Shown piece by piece: positions 9,094-18,761 of a DNA stretch of 64,000 nt; positions within the stretch are counted from its first letter, which is position 1; each line of letters opens with the position of its first letter. Where the stretch lies: the NCBI RefSeq assembly GCF_026278345.1, contig NZ_CP111085.1, positions 260,001 through 324,000 on the forward strand, written 5' to 3'. A program made the translations under genes and the position numbers. This stretch comes from Tellurirhabdus rosea. GTDB taxonomy: Bacteria; Bacteroidota; Bacteroidia; Cytophagales; Spirosomataceae. The notes beneath the pieces were generated by a model, which had not been told where the DNA came from, ran no database searches, and saw only the letters and a list, made by a program, of their open reading frames with translations.

Positions 9094-9210
9094 AGAGTTA
9101 TGAATTAAGAGTTATGAATTAAGAGTTATGAGTTATGAGTCGGCTCCGCTGAAATAACAGATATTTCTACAAGCGAAGCCAACTCATAACTCATAACTCT
9201 TAATTCATAA
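9094..9210. repeat. Heptad-type hairpin element (parE-pheA)
   Basis: Unit AGTTATGA/ATTAAG iterated at least five times in the left arm, and TCATAAC/TCTTAAT iterated in the right arm. The inner stem is GGCTCCGCT against AGCGAAGCC. It is the clearest case of the family: the outer arms are near-perfect complements over more than 30 nt. Confidence 0.85.
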
Positions 9211-11097
9211 CTACACTAAGGCTACGTCCTCCACATCCTTTTCAATGCGGAGGTTGTCGATGATGAAGCGCTGGCGGTCGGGCGTGTTCTTGCCCATATA
9301 ATAGCTGAGGAGTTTCGGGATGGAGGTTTCTTTCTCCATGATCACCGGCTCCAGCCGCATGTTCTCGCCGATAAACAGGCCAAATTCGTCGGGGGAGATT
9401 TCGCCCAGCCCTTTGAAGCGGGTGATTTCCACCTTCTTGCCGCCTTTGGTCAGCTTATCGATCGCCCGCTGTTTGGCGTCTTCCGAATAGCAATAAACGG
9501 TCTCTTTGTGGTTCTTCGGGTTCCGAACGCGGAACAGCGGCGTTTCGAGAATGTAAAGATGCCCGTTCCGGACCAGATCCGGAAAGAATTGCAGGAAAAA
9601 AGTCATCATCAGCAACCGGATGTGCATGCCGTCCACGTCGGCGTCGGTGGCGATCACGATGCGGTTGTAGCGCAGGGTTTCCAGACCGTCCTCGATATCA
9701 AGGGCGTGCTGCAGCAGGTTGAACTCTTCGTTTTCGTACACCACCTTCTTGGTCAGCCCGAACGAATTCAGCGGTTTGCCGCGCAGGCTGAAGACCGCCT
9801 GGTTCTGGACGTTCCGCGACTTGGTGATCGAACCGCTGGCCGAGTCCCCTTCCGTGATGAACAGCGTCGTGTTGAGCCGTTCGTCCGATTTGGCGTCGGT
9901 GAGGTGCATGCGGCAGTCGCGCAGTTTCTTGTTGTGCAGGTTGGCTTTTTTAGCCCGTTCGTTGGCCAGTTTCTTGATGCCCGCCAGTTCCTTCCGCTCC
10001 CGCTCCGACTGCTCGATCCGCTTTTTCATGGCGTCGCGAACGGCCTGGTTCATGTGCAGGTAGTTGTCGAGGTGTTCTTTCAGGAAATTGCCGACGAAAG
10101 TCCGCACGCTCGGGCTGTCGGGCTCAGGAGCCATCGTCTGCGAACCCAGTTTCGTTTTGGTCTGCGATTCAAAGACCGGCTCCTGCACGCGCAGGCTGAT
10201 AGCGCCGATGATCGACGCCCGGATGTCCGACGCCTCGTACGATTTATTGAAGTGTTCCTGAATGGTCTTGACGATGGCTTCGCGCAGGGCGGCCAGGTGC
10301 GTGCCGCCCTGGGTCGTATACTGGCCGTTGACGAAGGAGTAATATTCTTCGCCGTACTGGTTGCCGTGGGTCAGGGCGAGCTCGATGTCCTGCCCTTTCA
10401 GGTGGATGATCGGATACCGCAGGGCTTCCTCGTCGGTCTTGTTGCGGAGCAGGTCGAGCAGGCCGTTCTGCGAAACGTACTTCTGCTTGTTGAAGTTGAC
10501 GACAAGCCCGGCGTTCAGGTAACAATAGTTCCAGATCATGCTGTCGACGAACTGGCCGCGGAAATGGAAGTTCTTGAACACCGTATTGTCCGGCTCGAAG
10601 ACCATCAGCGTTCCGTTGCGCTCGGTAGTCGCCTCTTCGCCTTTGTTCTTCAGCACGCCGCGGTCAAACTCTGCCCAGACCGTCTTGCCGTCGCGGTACG
10701 ACTGGACCTTGAAATAGGACGACAGGGCATTGACGGCTTTGGTGCCGACCCCGTTGAGGCCGACCGATTTCTGGAAGGCGCCGGAGTCATACTTCCCGCC
10801 GGTATTGATTTTGGAAACCACGTCGACCACCTTCCCGAGCGGAATGCCCCGGCCGTAGTCGCGCACCTCGACCCGGTGGTCGGTCACTTTAATGTCGATC
10901 GCTTTGCCGAAACCCATGACGTGTTCGTCGATGGAGTTATCGACCACCTCTTTCAACAGAACATAAATCCCGTCATCGGGAGCCGAGCCGTCGCCCAGTT
11001 TCCCAATGTACATACCCGGACGAAGCCGGATGTGTTCGCGCCAGTCGAGCGAACGAATGCTGTCTTCGGTGTACTGTACGTTGCTATTTTCAGCCAT
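9211..11097 (-). CDS. parE: DNA topoisomerase IV subunit B
   Basis: A 628-residue type IIA topoisomerase B subunit, which with ParC decatenates chromosomes. The GHKL ATPase part has [13 protein letters not shown] (Mg/ATP Asn) and [11 protein letters not shown] and [18 protein letters not shown]. The Toprim part has [11 protein letters not shown] and [14 protein letters not shown]. The segment [18 protein letters not shown] and the lack of a long GyrB-type insert fit the ParE/GyrB-like protein of Bacteroidota rather than GyrB. parC is not next to it. It is separated from pheA by a heptad hairpin, so the two may be co-transcribed. Confidence 0.88.
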   Translation of the reverse strand: MAENSNVQYTEDSIRSLDWREHIRLRPGMYIGKLGDGSAPDDGIYVLLKEVVDNSIDEHVMGFGKAIDIKVTDHRVEVRDYGRGIPLGKVVDVVSKINTGGKYDSGAFQKSVGLNGVGTKAVNALSSYFKVQSYRDGKTVWAEFDRGVLKNKGEEATTERNGTLMVFEPDNTVFKNFHFRGQFVDSMIWNYCYLNAGLVVNFNKQKYVSQNGLLDLLRNKTDEEALRYPIIHLKGQDIELALTHGNQYGEEYYSFVNGQYTTQGGTHLAALREAIVKTIQEHFNKSYEASDIRASIIGAISLRVQEPVFESQTKTKLGSQTMAPEPDSPSVRTFVGNFLKEHLDNYLHMNQAVRDAMKKRIEQSERERKELAGIKKLANERAKKANLHNKKLRDCRMHLTDAKSDERLNTTLFITEGDSASGSITKSRNVQNQAVFSLRGKPLNSFGLTKKVVYENEEFNLLQHALDIEDGLETLRYNRIVIATDADVDGMHIRLLMMTFFLQFFPDLVRNGHLYILETPLFRVRNPKNHKETVYCYSEDAKQRAIDKLTKGGKKVEITRFKGLGEISPDEFGLFIGENMRLEPVIMEKETSIPKLLSYYMGKNTPDRQRFIIDNLRIEKDVEDVALV

Positions 11098-11413
11098 TCA
11101 TGAAGCAATTTGTAACCCAAACTAACTAGGAGAGTCTCAACGGTACGATAATTGAATATGGGACAAAACGGTGAGCAAATTTCACTGCTGTGGCACAAAC
11201 TATGAAAACGCCCCGTACAAAAGAAAACTGTTTCAATTGTATAAAAAGTTCGTTTACTTTGTGAGGCAAAGTAAGTTTGTATATCATTTTCGCCCTTTTT
11301 TCGTTAAAAGTCAGCGGTAACCGGCTCATAAGGAGCTCGTACGGTTTCTTAAAAATATGCAAATTTCCGCAATTTTCCAGCGTCCAACTGAAAATATCTC
11401 ATATTTGAAATCC
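11098..11413. promoter_or_regulatory. Divergent control region between parE and the polysaccharide locus
   Basis: A 316-nt AT-rich gap. It contains a perfect inverted repeat at 11254-11274: TTACTTTG, 5-nt spacer, CAAAGTAA. The left arm (TTTACTTTGTGAG) resembles a -7 box, and the same 13 bases occur upstream of the histidine kinase gene on the minus strand near 46951-46963. It is the likely promoter/operator of the 25-kb locus. I see no gene here. Confidence 0.5.
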
Positions 11414-14014
11414 ATGCAATCGGTACGCCGCATGATGTTGGGAGTACTCTTCCTGAGCACTACCCTGGACACGTTCGCACAAATCCAACCTGCACCAACC
11501 AGCCCGGCTCCTTCCGGCCTTCCGGCCGGTATTCCGCGGCCCGCTCAGCCGGGAGCTCCCGGCACCCAGCTTCCTGCCAATCTGCCCGGCAACACCAACC
11601 GGGGCAATACCCAGCAACAGGGCACACGCACCCAGCAGGGCAATGTTCCGCAACAGGGTACCCGGACCCAGCAGGGCAACACCCAGCAGGGAAACAACAA
11701 CCAGCAGGGTGGCCGCACGCAGCAGGGCAACGCCCAGACCGGCAACAACAACAACGGCCAGACCGATGCGAACGGCGACGCGGTCAACAACGAACGCCGC
11801 CGGAACTCCGACGACCCGCTGACCGAAGCCGACGAAAACGCCCGCCAGGAAAGCGCCGACGAACAGTACGAAAACCTGCGCCGGGACGAACTGGAGCGCC
11901 AGCGCCGCAAGCTTTTCGGCTTTGACGTTTTCAATAACCCGAACTATCAGGGCACGTTCCAGCCGAACCTGCGGATTGCGACGCCCGCCGGATACGTCAT
12001 CGGGCCGGATGACCAGCTGAACGTCAACGTTTACGGTTATTCCGAATTCAATTACAACCTGACGGTGAATCCGGACGGCTTTGTGTACATCGAAAAAATC
12101 GGACCCGTGCACGTGGCCGGTCTGACGATTGACCAGGCTAAAGCCCGCCTCCGCGACCGGCTGGCCAAGATTTACGTCGGTCTGAAAACCAGTTCCTACG
12201 GGGCGGCCAACACGTATCTGGTCGTTACGCTGGGCAACATCCGCAGCATCCGGGTCAACGTACTGGGCGAGGCCGGCAAACCGGGCACCTACACGCTGTC
12301 GTCCCTTTCGACCGTGCTGAACGCCATCTACGAAGCGGGCGGTCCCAACGGCATCGGCTCGTTCCGGAACATCCAGCTCATCCGCAACAACCGGGTAGCG
12401 GCAACCATCGACCTCTACGACTTCCTGACCACGGGCGTTCAGCGCAATAACCTGCGCCTGCAGGACAACGACGTGCTCCGGTTCAACGCCTTCCGCCTCC
12501 GGGTCGAAATCAGCGGCCCCGTCAAGCGGAACAACATCTTCGAACTCGTCCCGGGCGAAACCATGCAGCGCCTGCTCGATCTGGCCGGTGGCTTCAGCAG
12601 CAACGCCTACCGCAACCGCATCAAGGTGACGCGTTTCACCAACAAAGAACTGAAAGTGATCGACGTGACCGAGGCCGATTTCCGCACGTTTACGCTTCAG
12701 GACGGCGACAACGTATCGGTCGAACAGATTCTAAACCGCTACGAAAACCAGGTGGTCATTTCCGGTGCGGTCTTCCGCCCGGGCACCTACTCACTCGATC
12801 AGAACAAGACCCTGCGTCAGGTGCTGCAATCGGCTGAGGGCCTGCGGGGAGACGCCTTTACGGGCCGCATCAACATCATCCGTACCCGCGAAGACATGGC
12901 CGTCGAGAACATCTCGCTCAATCTGGCCAACATCATCAACGGCGTCGACCCGGACGTGGAACTGCGCCGGGAAGACCAGATCGTAATTCCGTCGCGCTTT
13001 GAAATGGCCGAGTTTGCCAACGTCAAACTGACCGGGGACGTGAACATCCCGATTGGCGAAGTGCCCTACACGGCCAACATGACCCTGGCCGACCTGCTGA
13101 TCAAAGCGGGTGGTCTGCGGGAATCAGCCGCGGCCTCGCAGGTGGAAATCATCCGCCGGAAAAAAGACGTTGACCCGACTTCCACGACGGGCCAGATCGC
13201 CGAAGTATACCGCGTCGATGTGGGCCGCGATCTCAGCATCAAGCCCGGCGACAGCAATTTCCTGCTGGAGCCGTTCGACGAAGTGCTGGTGCGCCGCTCG
13301 CCGAACTACCGCGAGCAGTCGTATGTGCAGGCGGAAGGCGAAGTGGTGCTGCCGGGTCCCCACCCGCTGCGGAGCAAAGACCAGCGCGTTTCGGACCTCA
13401 TTAAGCTCTCCGGCGGTCTGACGCCGTACGCCTACATCGAAGGCGCTACGCTGGTGCGTACCGTGGTTATCAGCCAGCAGGAAGCCCAGCAGAAGCAGCA
13501 GACCATCTCCGAACTGGCCGACGACAGCCAGCGTACGGTGGTTGACGTAGCTCCGACATCGGATGTCCGTCAGGAACTGATCGGCATCAACCTGAAGCGG
13601 ATTCTGGACCGTCCGGGCTCGTCGGAAGACATGCTGCTCCAGTCGAACGACGTTCTGCGGATTCCGAAGCGTCTGGAAACCATCCGTATCGGGGGTGAAG
13701 TGCTGCTGCCGACCACGGTGAAATACCGTTCCGGCCAGACCTTCCAGGACTACATTTCGCAGGCAGGCGGGTTTACTTCCCGTTCGGCCCGCAAGCGCGC
13801 TTACGTCGTGTACGCCAACGGCTCGGCCGACCGGACCCGCAAGTTTGCGTTCTTCAACATCTACCCGCGGGTAGAGCCGGGTGCCGAAATCATCGTTCCG
13901 CAGAAGGCCACGGGCGATCTGACGGCTCGTCAGGCACTGTCGGAAGCGACCGGTATCGCCGGGTCGATCCTGACGCTGCTGACCACTATTCTCGTTATTA
14001 CCCGTATTCGATAA
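11414..14014 (+). CDS. SLBB-repeat polysaccharide export protein (Wza-like)
   Basis: An 866-residue outer-membrane export protein. The start at 11414 gives a good signal peptide (MQSVRRMMLGVLFLS..FAQ); an upstream in-frame ATG at 11357 would bury it. After the signal comes a low-complexity Gln/Asn/Gly segment (about residues 45-115) made of imperfect RTQQGN repeats, then a charged helix, then the Poly_export domain (about 185-270, GYVIGPDDQLNVNVYGY) and about five to six SLBB modules (blocks such as GEAGKPGTYTL, GAVFRPGTYSL, GDVNIPIGEV, GEVVLPGPHPL, GEVLLPTTV). A final helix (ILTLLTTILVITRI) may anchor it. It is the first gene of the locus and overlaps nothing; the Wzz-like gene follows by 21 nt. 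Confidence 0.88.
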   Translation: MQSVRRMMLGVLFLSTTLDTFAQIQPAPTSPAPSGLPAGIPRPAQPGAPGTQLPANLPGNTNRGNTQQQGTRTQQGNVPQQGTRTQQGNTQQGNNNQQGGRTQQGNAQTGNNNNGQTDANGDAVNNERRRNSDDPLTEADENARQESADEQYENLRRDELERQRRKLFGFDVFNNPNYQGTFQPNLRIATPAGYVIGPDDQLNVNVYGYSEFNYNLTVNPDGFVYIEKIGPVHVAGLTIDQAKARLRDRLAKIYVGLKTSSYGAANTYLVVTLGNIRSIRVNVLGEAGKPGTYTLSSLSTVLNAIYEAGGPNGIGSFRNIQLIRNNRVAATIDLYDFLTTGVQRNNLRLQDNDVLRFNAFRLRVEISGPVKRNNIFELVPGETMQRLLDLAGGFSSNAYRNRIKVTRFTNKELKVIDVTEADFRTFTLQDGDNVSVEQILNRYENQVVISGAVFRPGTYSLDQNKTLRQVLQSAEGLRGDAFTGRINIIRTREDMAVENISLNLANIINGVDPDVELRREDQIVIPSRFEMAEFANVKLTGDVNIPIGEVPYTANMTLADLLIKAGGLRESAAASQVEIIRRKKDVDPTSTTGQIAEVYRVDVGRDLSIKPGDSNFLLEPFDEVLVRRSPNYREQSYVQAEGEVVLPGPHPLRSKDQRVSDLIKLSGGLTPYAYIEGATLVRTVVISQQEAQQKQQTISELADDSQRTVVDVAPTSDVRQELIGINLKRILDRPGSSEDMLLQSNDVLRIPKRLETIRIGGEVLLPTTVKYRSGQTFQDYISQAGGFTSRSARKRAYVVYANGSADRTRKFAFFNIYPRVEPGAEIIVPQKATGDLTARQALSEATGIAGSILTLLTTILVITRIR

Positions 14015-14035
14015 GACGCTGATCGAACGTTTCGT

Positions 14036-15121
14036 ATGAATTCAACAAATTCAGTAAAACCAGTAGTGCCGCCCGACCAGATTTCCCCGAAGTCGGTGAT
14101 TCTGCGGTTCATTGAGGCCAAAAACATCCTGCTCCGTAACTGGAAACGGGTGTTGATCATGATGATTATCGGGGGAATTATCGGCTTTGTCTTCGATCTG
14201 ACCACCCGGAAAAAGACCATCTACACGGCCGCCATCACCTTCAACCTGGGCGGGGGCAGCTCCGGCTCGACCTTCGGGGAACTGGGCGGACTGGCCGGGG
14301 CCTTCGGGCTGGCGGGTGGCGCTCCGGACGCCAACATCTTTACGGGCGACAACTTCCTGTACTATTCGCGTTCGCGCCCGGTGGTGGAGAAGACCCTGAT
14401 GAAAGAAGATACCGTGGCGGGCAAGCGGGACCTCCTGGTGAACCACTACGTCCGCCTCAGCGGCATCCGCGAAGTGGACTGGGAAGAGGACGACACGCTG
14501 CGTAATCTTCTGTTCACCAAGAAGCCGGTGTCCAAGTTCACGAAGCTCGAAAACATCGCCATGGGTCAGATTTTCGACCGCATCAAGGGCGAATCCATCG
14601 TGTACCAGCCCGACCGGAAATCGTCGTTCATCGAACTGCGGACGGGGATGGAACACGAAGAACTGTCGAAAGTCATTGCCGAGAAGCTGCTCGAAACCAT
14701 CGAGGAAGATTACCGGGAAAAGCAGACCAAGAAGACCCGGCAGATGGAAAAAGTACTGGAGCACCGCGTCGATTCGCTGGCGAGCCGCCTCTACCGGACG
14801 GAAGGCAGTCTGGCCCGTTACATGGACCAGAACCAGCAGATGGTCGTGGCCGAAGGCCAGGTTCAGCAGACGCGCCTGACCCGGAACTCCGCCTTCCTGC
14901 AGGGGCAGTACACCGCCTCCCTGACTTCGCTCGACAACCTGCGGCTGACGCTCATCAAGGAAGCTCCGCTGTTTACCATTATCGAGCCGGTGGCCATGCC
15001 GCTGCAGAAGACCGTCACCAAACCCCGCGGTTTGCAGGCCGGTCTGACGCTGGGCCTGCTTCTGGGTCTTCTGGTGGTCTTCGTTCGGGAGACGTACAAA
15101 AGCATCATGCGACAGGATTGA
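14036..15121 (+). CDS. Wzz/Wzc-like polysaccharide co-polymerase without kinase domain
   Basis: A 361-residue inner-membrane protein with two transmembrane helices: about residues 40-56 (VLIMMIIGGIIGFVFDL) and about 332-352 (LTLGLLLGLLVVFV). Between them lies a periplasmic part with a Gly-rich stretch (about 66-95) and coiled-coil helices around 225-280. This is the Wzz (chain length determinant) layout. The C-terminus stops after the second helix, so no tyrosine kinase domain is fused. It probably bridges the SLBB exporter with the inner-membrane machinery. Confidence 0.82.
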   Translation: MNSTNSVKPVVPPDQISPKSVILRFIEAKNILLRNWKRVLIMMIIGGIIGFVFDLTTRKKTIYTAAITFNLGGGSSGSTFGELGGLAGAFGLAGGAPDANIFTGDNFLYYSRSRPVVEKTLMKEDTVAGKRDLLVNHYVRLSGIREVDWEEDDTLRNLLFTKKPVSKFTKLENIAMGQIFDRIKGESIVYQPDRKSSFIELRTGMEHEELSKVIAEKLLETIEEDYREKQTKKTRQMEKVLEHRVDSLASRLYRTEGSLARYMDQNQQMVVAEGQVQQTRLTRNSAFLQGQYTASLTSLDNLRLTLIKEAPLFTIIEPVAMPLQKTVTKPRGLQAGLTLGLLLGLLVVFVRETYKSIMRQD

Positions 15122-15137
15122 AATACAGTTTAATAAG

Positions 15138-15247
15138 CTGGCAGGTCGTAAGTCGGCAAGTTGTAAGTGGCTTCGCCAAAGTAGTCCTGAAGCAAATCCC
15201 CTTACGGCCTACGACCTGCCCGCTTACGACAGTAAGCACTTACTGCC
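15138..15247. repeat. Heptad-type hairpin element (wzz-wzm)
   Basis: Left arm GGTCGTAAGTCGGCAAG and TTGTAAGTGG; right arm TACGACC, TTACGAC, AAGCACTTAC. The inner part is GGCTTCGCC with a GCTTC/GAAGC pair. Confidence 0.65.
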
Positions 15248-15256
15248 TTCATTTTT

Positions 15257-16087
15257 ATGAAAAACCACGAAGTTGTTATTGAACCGGGCCGTTCGGAACG
15301 GCATTACTGGCGGGACCTGTGGCGCAACCGCGAACTGCTGTACATTCTGTCGATGCGGGATATTTCGGTTCGCTACAAACAAACCATTCTGGGCACCTCC
15401 TGGAGCCTGATCCGTCCGCTGACCACCATGCTCATCATGGTGTTTGTTTTCAGCGTTGTCGCCAAGCTTCCCGGTGATCCCCCCATCCCCTATCCGCTGA
15501 CCGTACTGGCCGGCATCACGATCTGGACCCTTTTTTCAAACGCGTTCACCCAGATCAGCACCAGCATTACGACCAACGCCAACCTGGTGACCAAAGTCTA
15601 TTTCCCGAGGCTGATCATGCCGCTGAGCTCTATCGTGGTGAGCTTCATCGACTTCCTGATTTCGCTGGGGCTGTTTATTGTGCTTTGTGTCTGGTATCAA
15701 TACGTTCCGGACTGGCACATTGTCTTTCTGCCTTTCTTCATCGCCCTGGCGCTGCTGGCGGCCTTTGCCTTTGGATTGATTTTTTCGGTTCTGAACGTTC
15801 GTTTCCGGGATATTATTCACCTGATTCCGTTTATTGTTCAGATTGGCTTTTACATTTGTCCCATTGCGTACAGCAGCCGTCTGGTTACTTCCAACTGGTT
15901 CTACAAATACTACCTGATGAATCCCATGGTTGGCATCATCGACGGCTTCCGCTGGTCGCTGCTGGGCGAGAAATCGTTCTTTAATCCAATCAGTTTAGTA
16001 TATTCAATGGTCTTTATCGGTGTTTTTCTGCTGATCTCCGTTTATTTCTTCCGGAAGCGGGAAAATACCTTTGTAGATGATATCTAA
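15257..16087 (+). CDS. wzm: ABC-2 type polysaccharide export permease (Wzm-like)
   Basis: A 276-residue membrane subunit of an ABC exporter. Six transmembrane helices are recognisable, with the family block LLYILSMRDISVRYKQTILGTSWSLIRPL (coupling region, residues about 28-55) and the C-terminal SVYFFRKRENTFVDDI. It pairs with the ATPase gene 112 nt downstream and would move a lipid-linked polysaccharide across the inner membrane. The gene symbol is given by family, not by proven role. Confidence 0.9.
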   Translation: MKNHEVVIEPGRSERHYWRDLWRNRELLYILSMRDISVRYKQTILGTSWSLIRPLTTMLIMVFVFSVVAKLPGDPPIPYPLTVLAGITIWTLFSNAFTQISTSITTNANLVTKVYFPRLIMPLSSIVVSFIDFLISLGLFIVLCVWYQYVPDWHIVFLPFFIALALLAAFAFGLIFSVLNVRFRDIIHLIPFIVQIGFYICPIAYSSRLVTSNWFYKYYLMNPMVGIIDGFRWSLLGEKSFFNPISLVYSMVFIGVFLLISVYFFRKRENTFVDDI

Positions 16088-16095
16088 TCAATACT

Positions 16096-16184
16096 AGTCA
16101 GCAAGCCGGAAGTGGCTCCGCCAGGTACTGTGCATCCACTGACGACTTACGACCGCCGCGGCGGACCGCTTACGACTCATTGAC
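16096..16184. repeat. Heptad-type hairpin element (wzm-wzt)
   Basis: Contains AGTGGCTCCGCCA, then GACGACTTACGACC, the block CGCGGCGGACCGCTTACGAC and a short left arm. Same block as at 4545 and 63603. Confidence 0.55.
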
Positions 16185-16198
16185 TTAATTAACCGACT

Positions 16199-17461
16199 AT
16201 GTCCGTTATTTCTGCCGAAAACATCAGTAAACGATACATCATCGACCACCAGAAGCGCAAGCCAAGCAGCCACAGTCTGAAAGACGTGCTGGCCGAAGGT
16301 CTGGGGCGGTTGTTCAACGGCAAATCGGCCGAAGAAAAATCCGGAGAAAAAGAAGAGTTCTGGGCCCTGCGGGATGTCAGCTTTTCGATTGAGCAGGGCG
16401 ACCGGGTTGGTATTGTGGGTCACAATGGGGCCGGTAAATCCACCCTGCTGAAGACTCTCAGCAAAATCACCGAACCTACCACGGGCAGCATCCGCATCAA
16501 AGGCCGGGTCGCCAGCCTGCTGGAAGTAGGAACGGGCTTCCACCCCGAACTGACGGGCCGCGAAAACATTTTTCTCAACGGCTCCATCCTGGGCATGACC
16601 CGCGGCGAAATCAAGAAGTCCTTCGACGAAATCGTTGATTTTGCCGGAATCAGCAAGTTTCTGGATACGCCCGTCAAACGGTATTCGTCGGGCATGTACG
16701 TCCGGCTCGGGTTCGCCATCGCCGCGCACCTGGACCCGGAAATCATGATTATCGACGAAGTGCTAGCCGTGGGGGACGCCGAGTTCCAGAAGAAATGTCT
16801 GGGCAAAATGCGCGACGTTTCCGCCAGCGGACGGACCATTCTGTTTGTGAGCCACAATCTGACGGCCGTGCAGGCGCTTTGCAATAAGACGTTCTACTTC
16901 GAACGGGGCCGCCTGCTCGAACAGGGCGAAACCAACCAGGTCATCACGTCCTACCTGAGCAAGGTGTCAAAAACACGCCTCATCCGGACCTGGGACACCC
17001 CCGAGGAAGCTCCCGGTAATGACCAGGTGCGCGTCAAACGCATCGAACTGATTCCGGAATACATTGACGGACAAACGCATATCGATGTCCGCACGTCGTT
17101 CCGCATCCGCTTTGAATTCTGGAACATGGTGGAAGGGGCCAAACTGAACCTCAGTCTGCACCTGAACTCGATGACCGGAGAGTGTATTTTCAACGTGGGT
17201 TCGGCGTCGCAGCCTTACGGCAAAGGCGTGGTCAGCGGCGAGGTGCGCGTCCCGGGACATTTCCTCAACGACGGCTCCTACTCGGTTTCGGTCATGATTG
17301 TAAAAGATACCGTGACGCCGCTGTTCAATCTGGAAGAAGGGCTTATCTTTGACGTTGAAGATTACCGCGAAAATGTGGCCTGGTACGGCAAATGGCCAGG
17401 CTACGTCCGCCCGCAATTCCAGTTTGTGATGGATGCGCTCGAAACTGAATTAACCCGATAG
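16199..17461 (+). CDS. wzt: Polysaccharide export ATPase with C-terminal binding domain (Wzt-like)
   Basis: A 420-residue ABC ATPase that energises the Wzm permease. Walker A is GHNGAGKST (about 73-81), the signature is YSSGMYVRLG (about 162-171), and Walker B is IMIIDEVLAVGD (about 182-193). Residues about 265-420 form an extra beta-rich domain of the Wzt_C type, which in O9a-like systems recognises the non-reducing end cap of the polymer. Its presence suggests that the exported glycan carries a terminal modification. It sits between two heptad elements. Confidence 0.92.
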   Translation: MSVISAENISKRYIIDHQKRKPSSHSLKDVLAEGLGRLFNGKSAEEKSGEKEEFWALRDVSFSIEQGDRVGIVGHNGAGKSTLLKTLSKITEPTTGSIRIKGRVASLLEVGTGFHPELTGRENIFLNGSILGMTRGEIKKSFDEIVDFAGISKFLDTPVKRYSSGMYVRLGFAIAAHLDPEIMIIDEVLAVGDAEFQKKCLGKMRDVSASGRTILFVSHNLTAVQALCNKTFYFERGRLLEQGETNQVITSYLSKVSKTRLIRTWDTPEEAPGNDQVRVKRIELIPEYIDGQTHIDVRTSFRIRFEFWNMVEGAKLNLSLHLNSMTGECIFNVGSASQPYGKGVVSGEVRVPGHFLNDGSYSVSVMIVKDTVTPLFNLEEGLIFDVEDYRENVAWYGKWPGYVRPQFQFVMDALETELTR

Positions 17462-17553
17462 TCCGTCAGTCATCCGCTCTGTACGGTTCGTTGCTTCGCC
17501 GGAGACCATCTCTCCGCAGGCGACCGACCGCCCAGAAGGGGTGACTGACGACT
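17462..17553. repeat. Heptad-type hairpin element (wzt-aminotransferase)
   Basis: Outer arms GTCCGTCAGTCA and TGACTGACGAC; the inner part is TTGCTTCGCCGGAGA with TCTCCGCAGGCGAC. Confidence 0.6.
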
Positions 17554-17566
17554 TTTATTCTCTCCT

Positions 17567-18655
17567 ATGATCAACGTAACCAAATCATATCTTCCTGATC
17601 TTGACGAGTATGTCGAACATCTGAAAGGCATCTGGGACCGCGTCTACCTGACCAACAACGGGCCGCTGTCTCTTCGTCTGGAACAGGAACTCCGCGATTA
17701 TCTGGGCGTCAAACACCTGTGGTTCTGCAGCAACGGCACGATTGTTCTGCAAATGGCCATCAAGGCGCTCGGCATCACCAAAGAGGTCATCACCACCCCG
17801 TTCTCGTACTGCGCCACCACCCACACGATCATCTGGGAACAGTGCACGCCGGTCTTTGCGGACATCCGCCCGGAAGACTACACCATCGACCCGACGCAGA
17901 TCGAACGCCAGATTACGGAGAACACGGAGGCCATCATGGCGACCCACGTCTACGGTAATCCCTGCCAGATCGAAGCCATACAGCGCATTGCGGATAAACA
18001 CCACCTGAAAGTGATTTACGACGGGGCGCATGCCTTCGGGGCGACCTATCAGGGCAAATCGGTTCTTTCGTACGGCGATATTTCGACCTGTAGCTTCCAC
18101 GCCACGAAAGTCTTCCATACCGTGGAGGGCGGCCTGATTACCTGCCAGACCGACGAGATGGCGAATCAGCTGAGCCTGTACCGCAGCTTCGGCCACCGCA
18201 ACGACGATTACATCGACATCGGAATCAACGCTAAAAATTCGGAAGTGCACGCGGCGATGGGGCTTTGCAACCTGCCCAAAGTACCGGACCTGATTGCGGC
18301 CCGGGAAGAACGCTTTGGCTGGTACGATTCGCTGCTGGACTGGAGCCGCCTGAGCAAACCGACGCGCATGGGGGATTTGGAATACAATTATGCGTACTAC
18401 CCGGTCGTGTTCCGTTCCGAAGCCCAGATGCTGGGCGTTCGCGACGCCCTGAACGCCGTGGGGGTTTATCCGCGCCGGTACTTCTACCCCTCCCTGAATA
18501 CGCTGCCGTTTGTGCAGAAACTGAGTGGCCGGAGCCTGCAGCCCTGTCCGGTATCCGAAGATATTGCCCTCCGCGTGCTTTGCCTGCCGCTCTATCCCGA
18601 TCTGGCTCAGGCAGATGCCGAGCGGATCAGCCGAGTAATCAACGAAAATCTGTAG
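17567..18655 (+). CDS. DegT/DnrJ/EryC1 family sugar aminotransferase
   Basis: A 362-residue PLP enzyme that would make an amino sugar from a nucleotide-linked 3- or 4-keto sugar. The PLP lysine is Lys181 in SFHATKVFHTVEGG; other family blocks are FCSNGTIVLQMAIKALG, TPFSYCATTH and the IYDGAHAFG Asp. With the WbqC and acetyltransferase genes downstream it fits a route to an N-acylated dideoxy-amino sugar, but the exact sugar cannot be read from sequence. Confidence 0.9.
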   Translation: MINVTKSYLPDLDEYVEHLKGIWDRVYLTNNGPLSLRLEQELRDYLGVKHLWFCSNGTIVLQMAIKALGITKEVITTPFSYCATTHTIIWEQCTPVFADIRPEDYTIDPTQIERQITENTEAIMATHVYGNPCQIEAIQRIADKHHLKVIYDGAHAFGATYQGKSVLSYGDISTCSFHATKVFHTVEGGLITCQTDEMANQLSLYRSFGHRNDDYIDIGINAKNSEVHAAMGLCNLPKVPDLIAAREERFGWYDSLLDWSRLSKPTRMGDLEYNYAYYPVVFRSEAQMLGVRDALNAVGVYPRRYFYPSLNTLPFVQKLSGRSLQPCPVSEDIALRVLCLPLYPDLAQADAERISRVINENL

Positions 18656-18759
18656 GTCGTGCAGGCGGAAAGGCTGTGAGGCGGAAAAGGTCGTTCGAAA
18701 CGGAACGGCCGTACTACGCCGGGCACAGCCTTTCTGCCTGTCAGCCTTTCCGTCTATCG
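18656..18759. repeat. Heptad-type hairpin element (aminotransferase-GT39)
   Basis: Left arm GCAGGCGGAAAGGCTGTGAGG, right arm CACAGCCTTTCTGCCTG followed by a second TCAGCCTTTCCG; inner GTCGTTCGAAACGGAACGGCCG hairpin. Confidence 0.7.
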
Positions 18760-18761
18760 CA

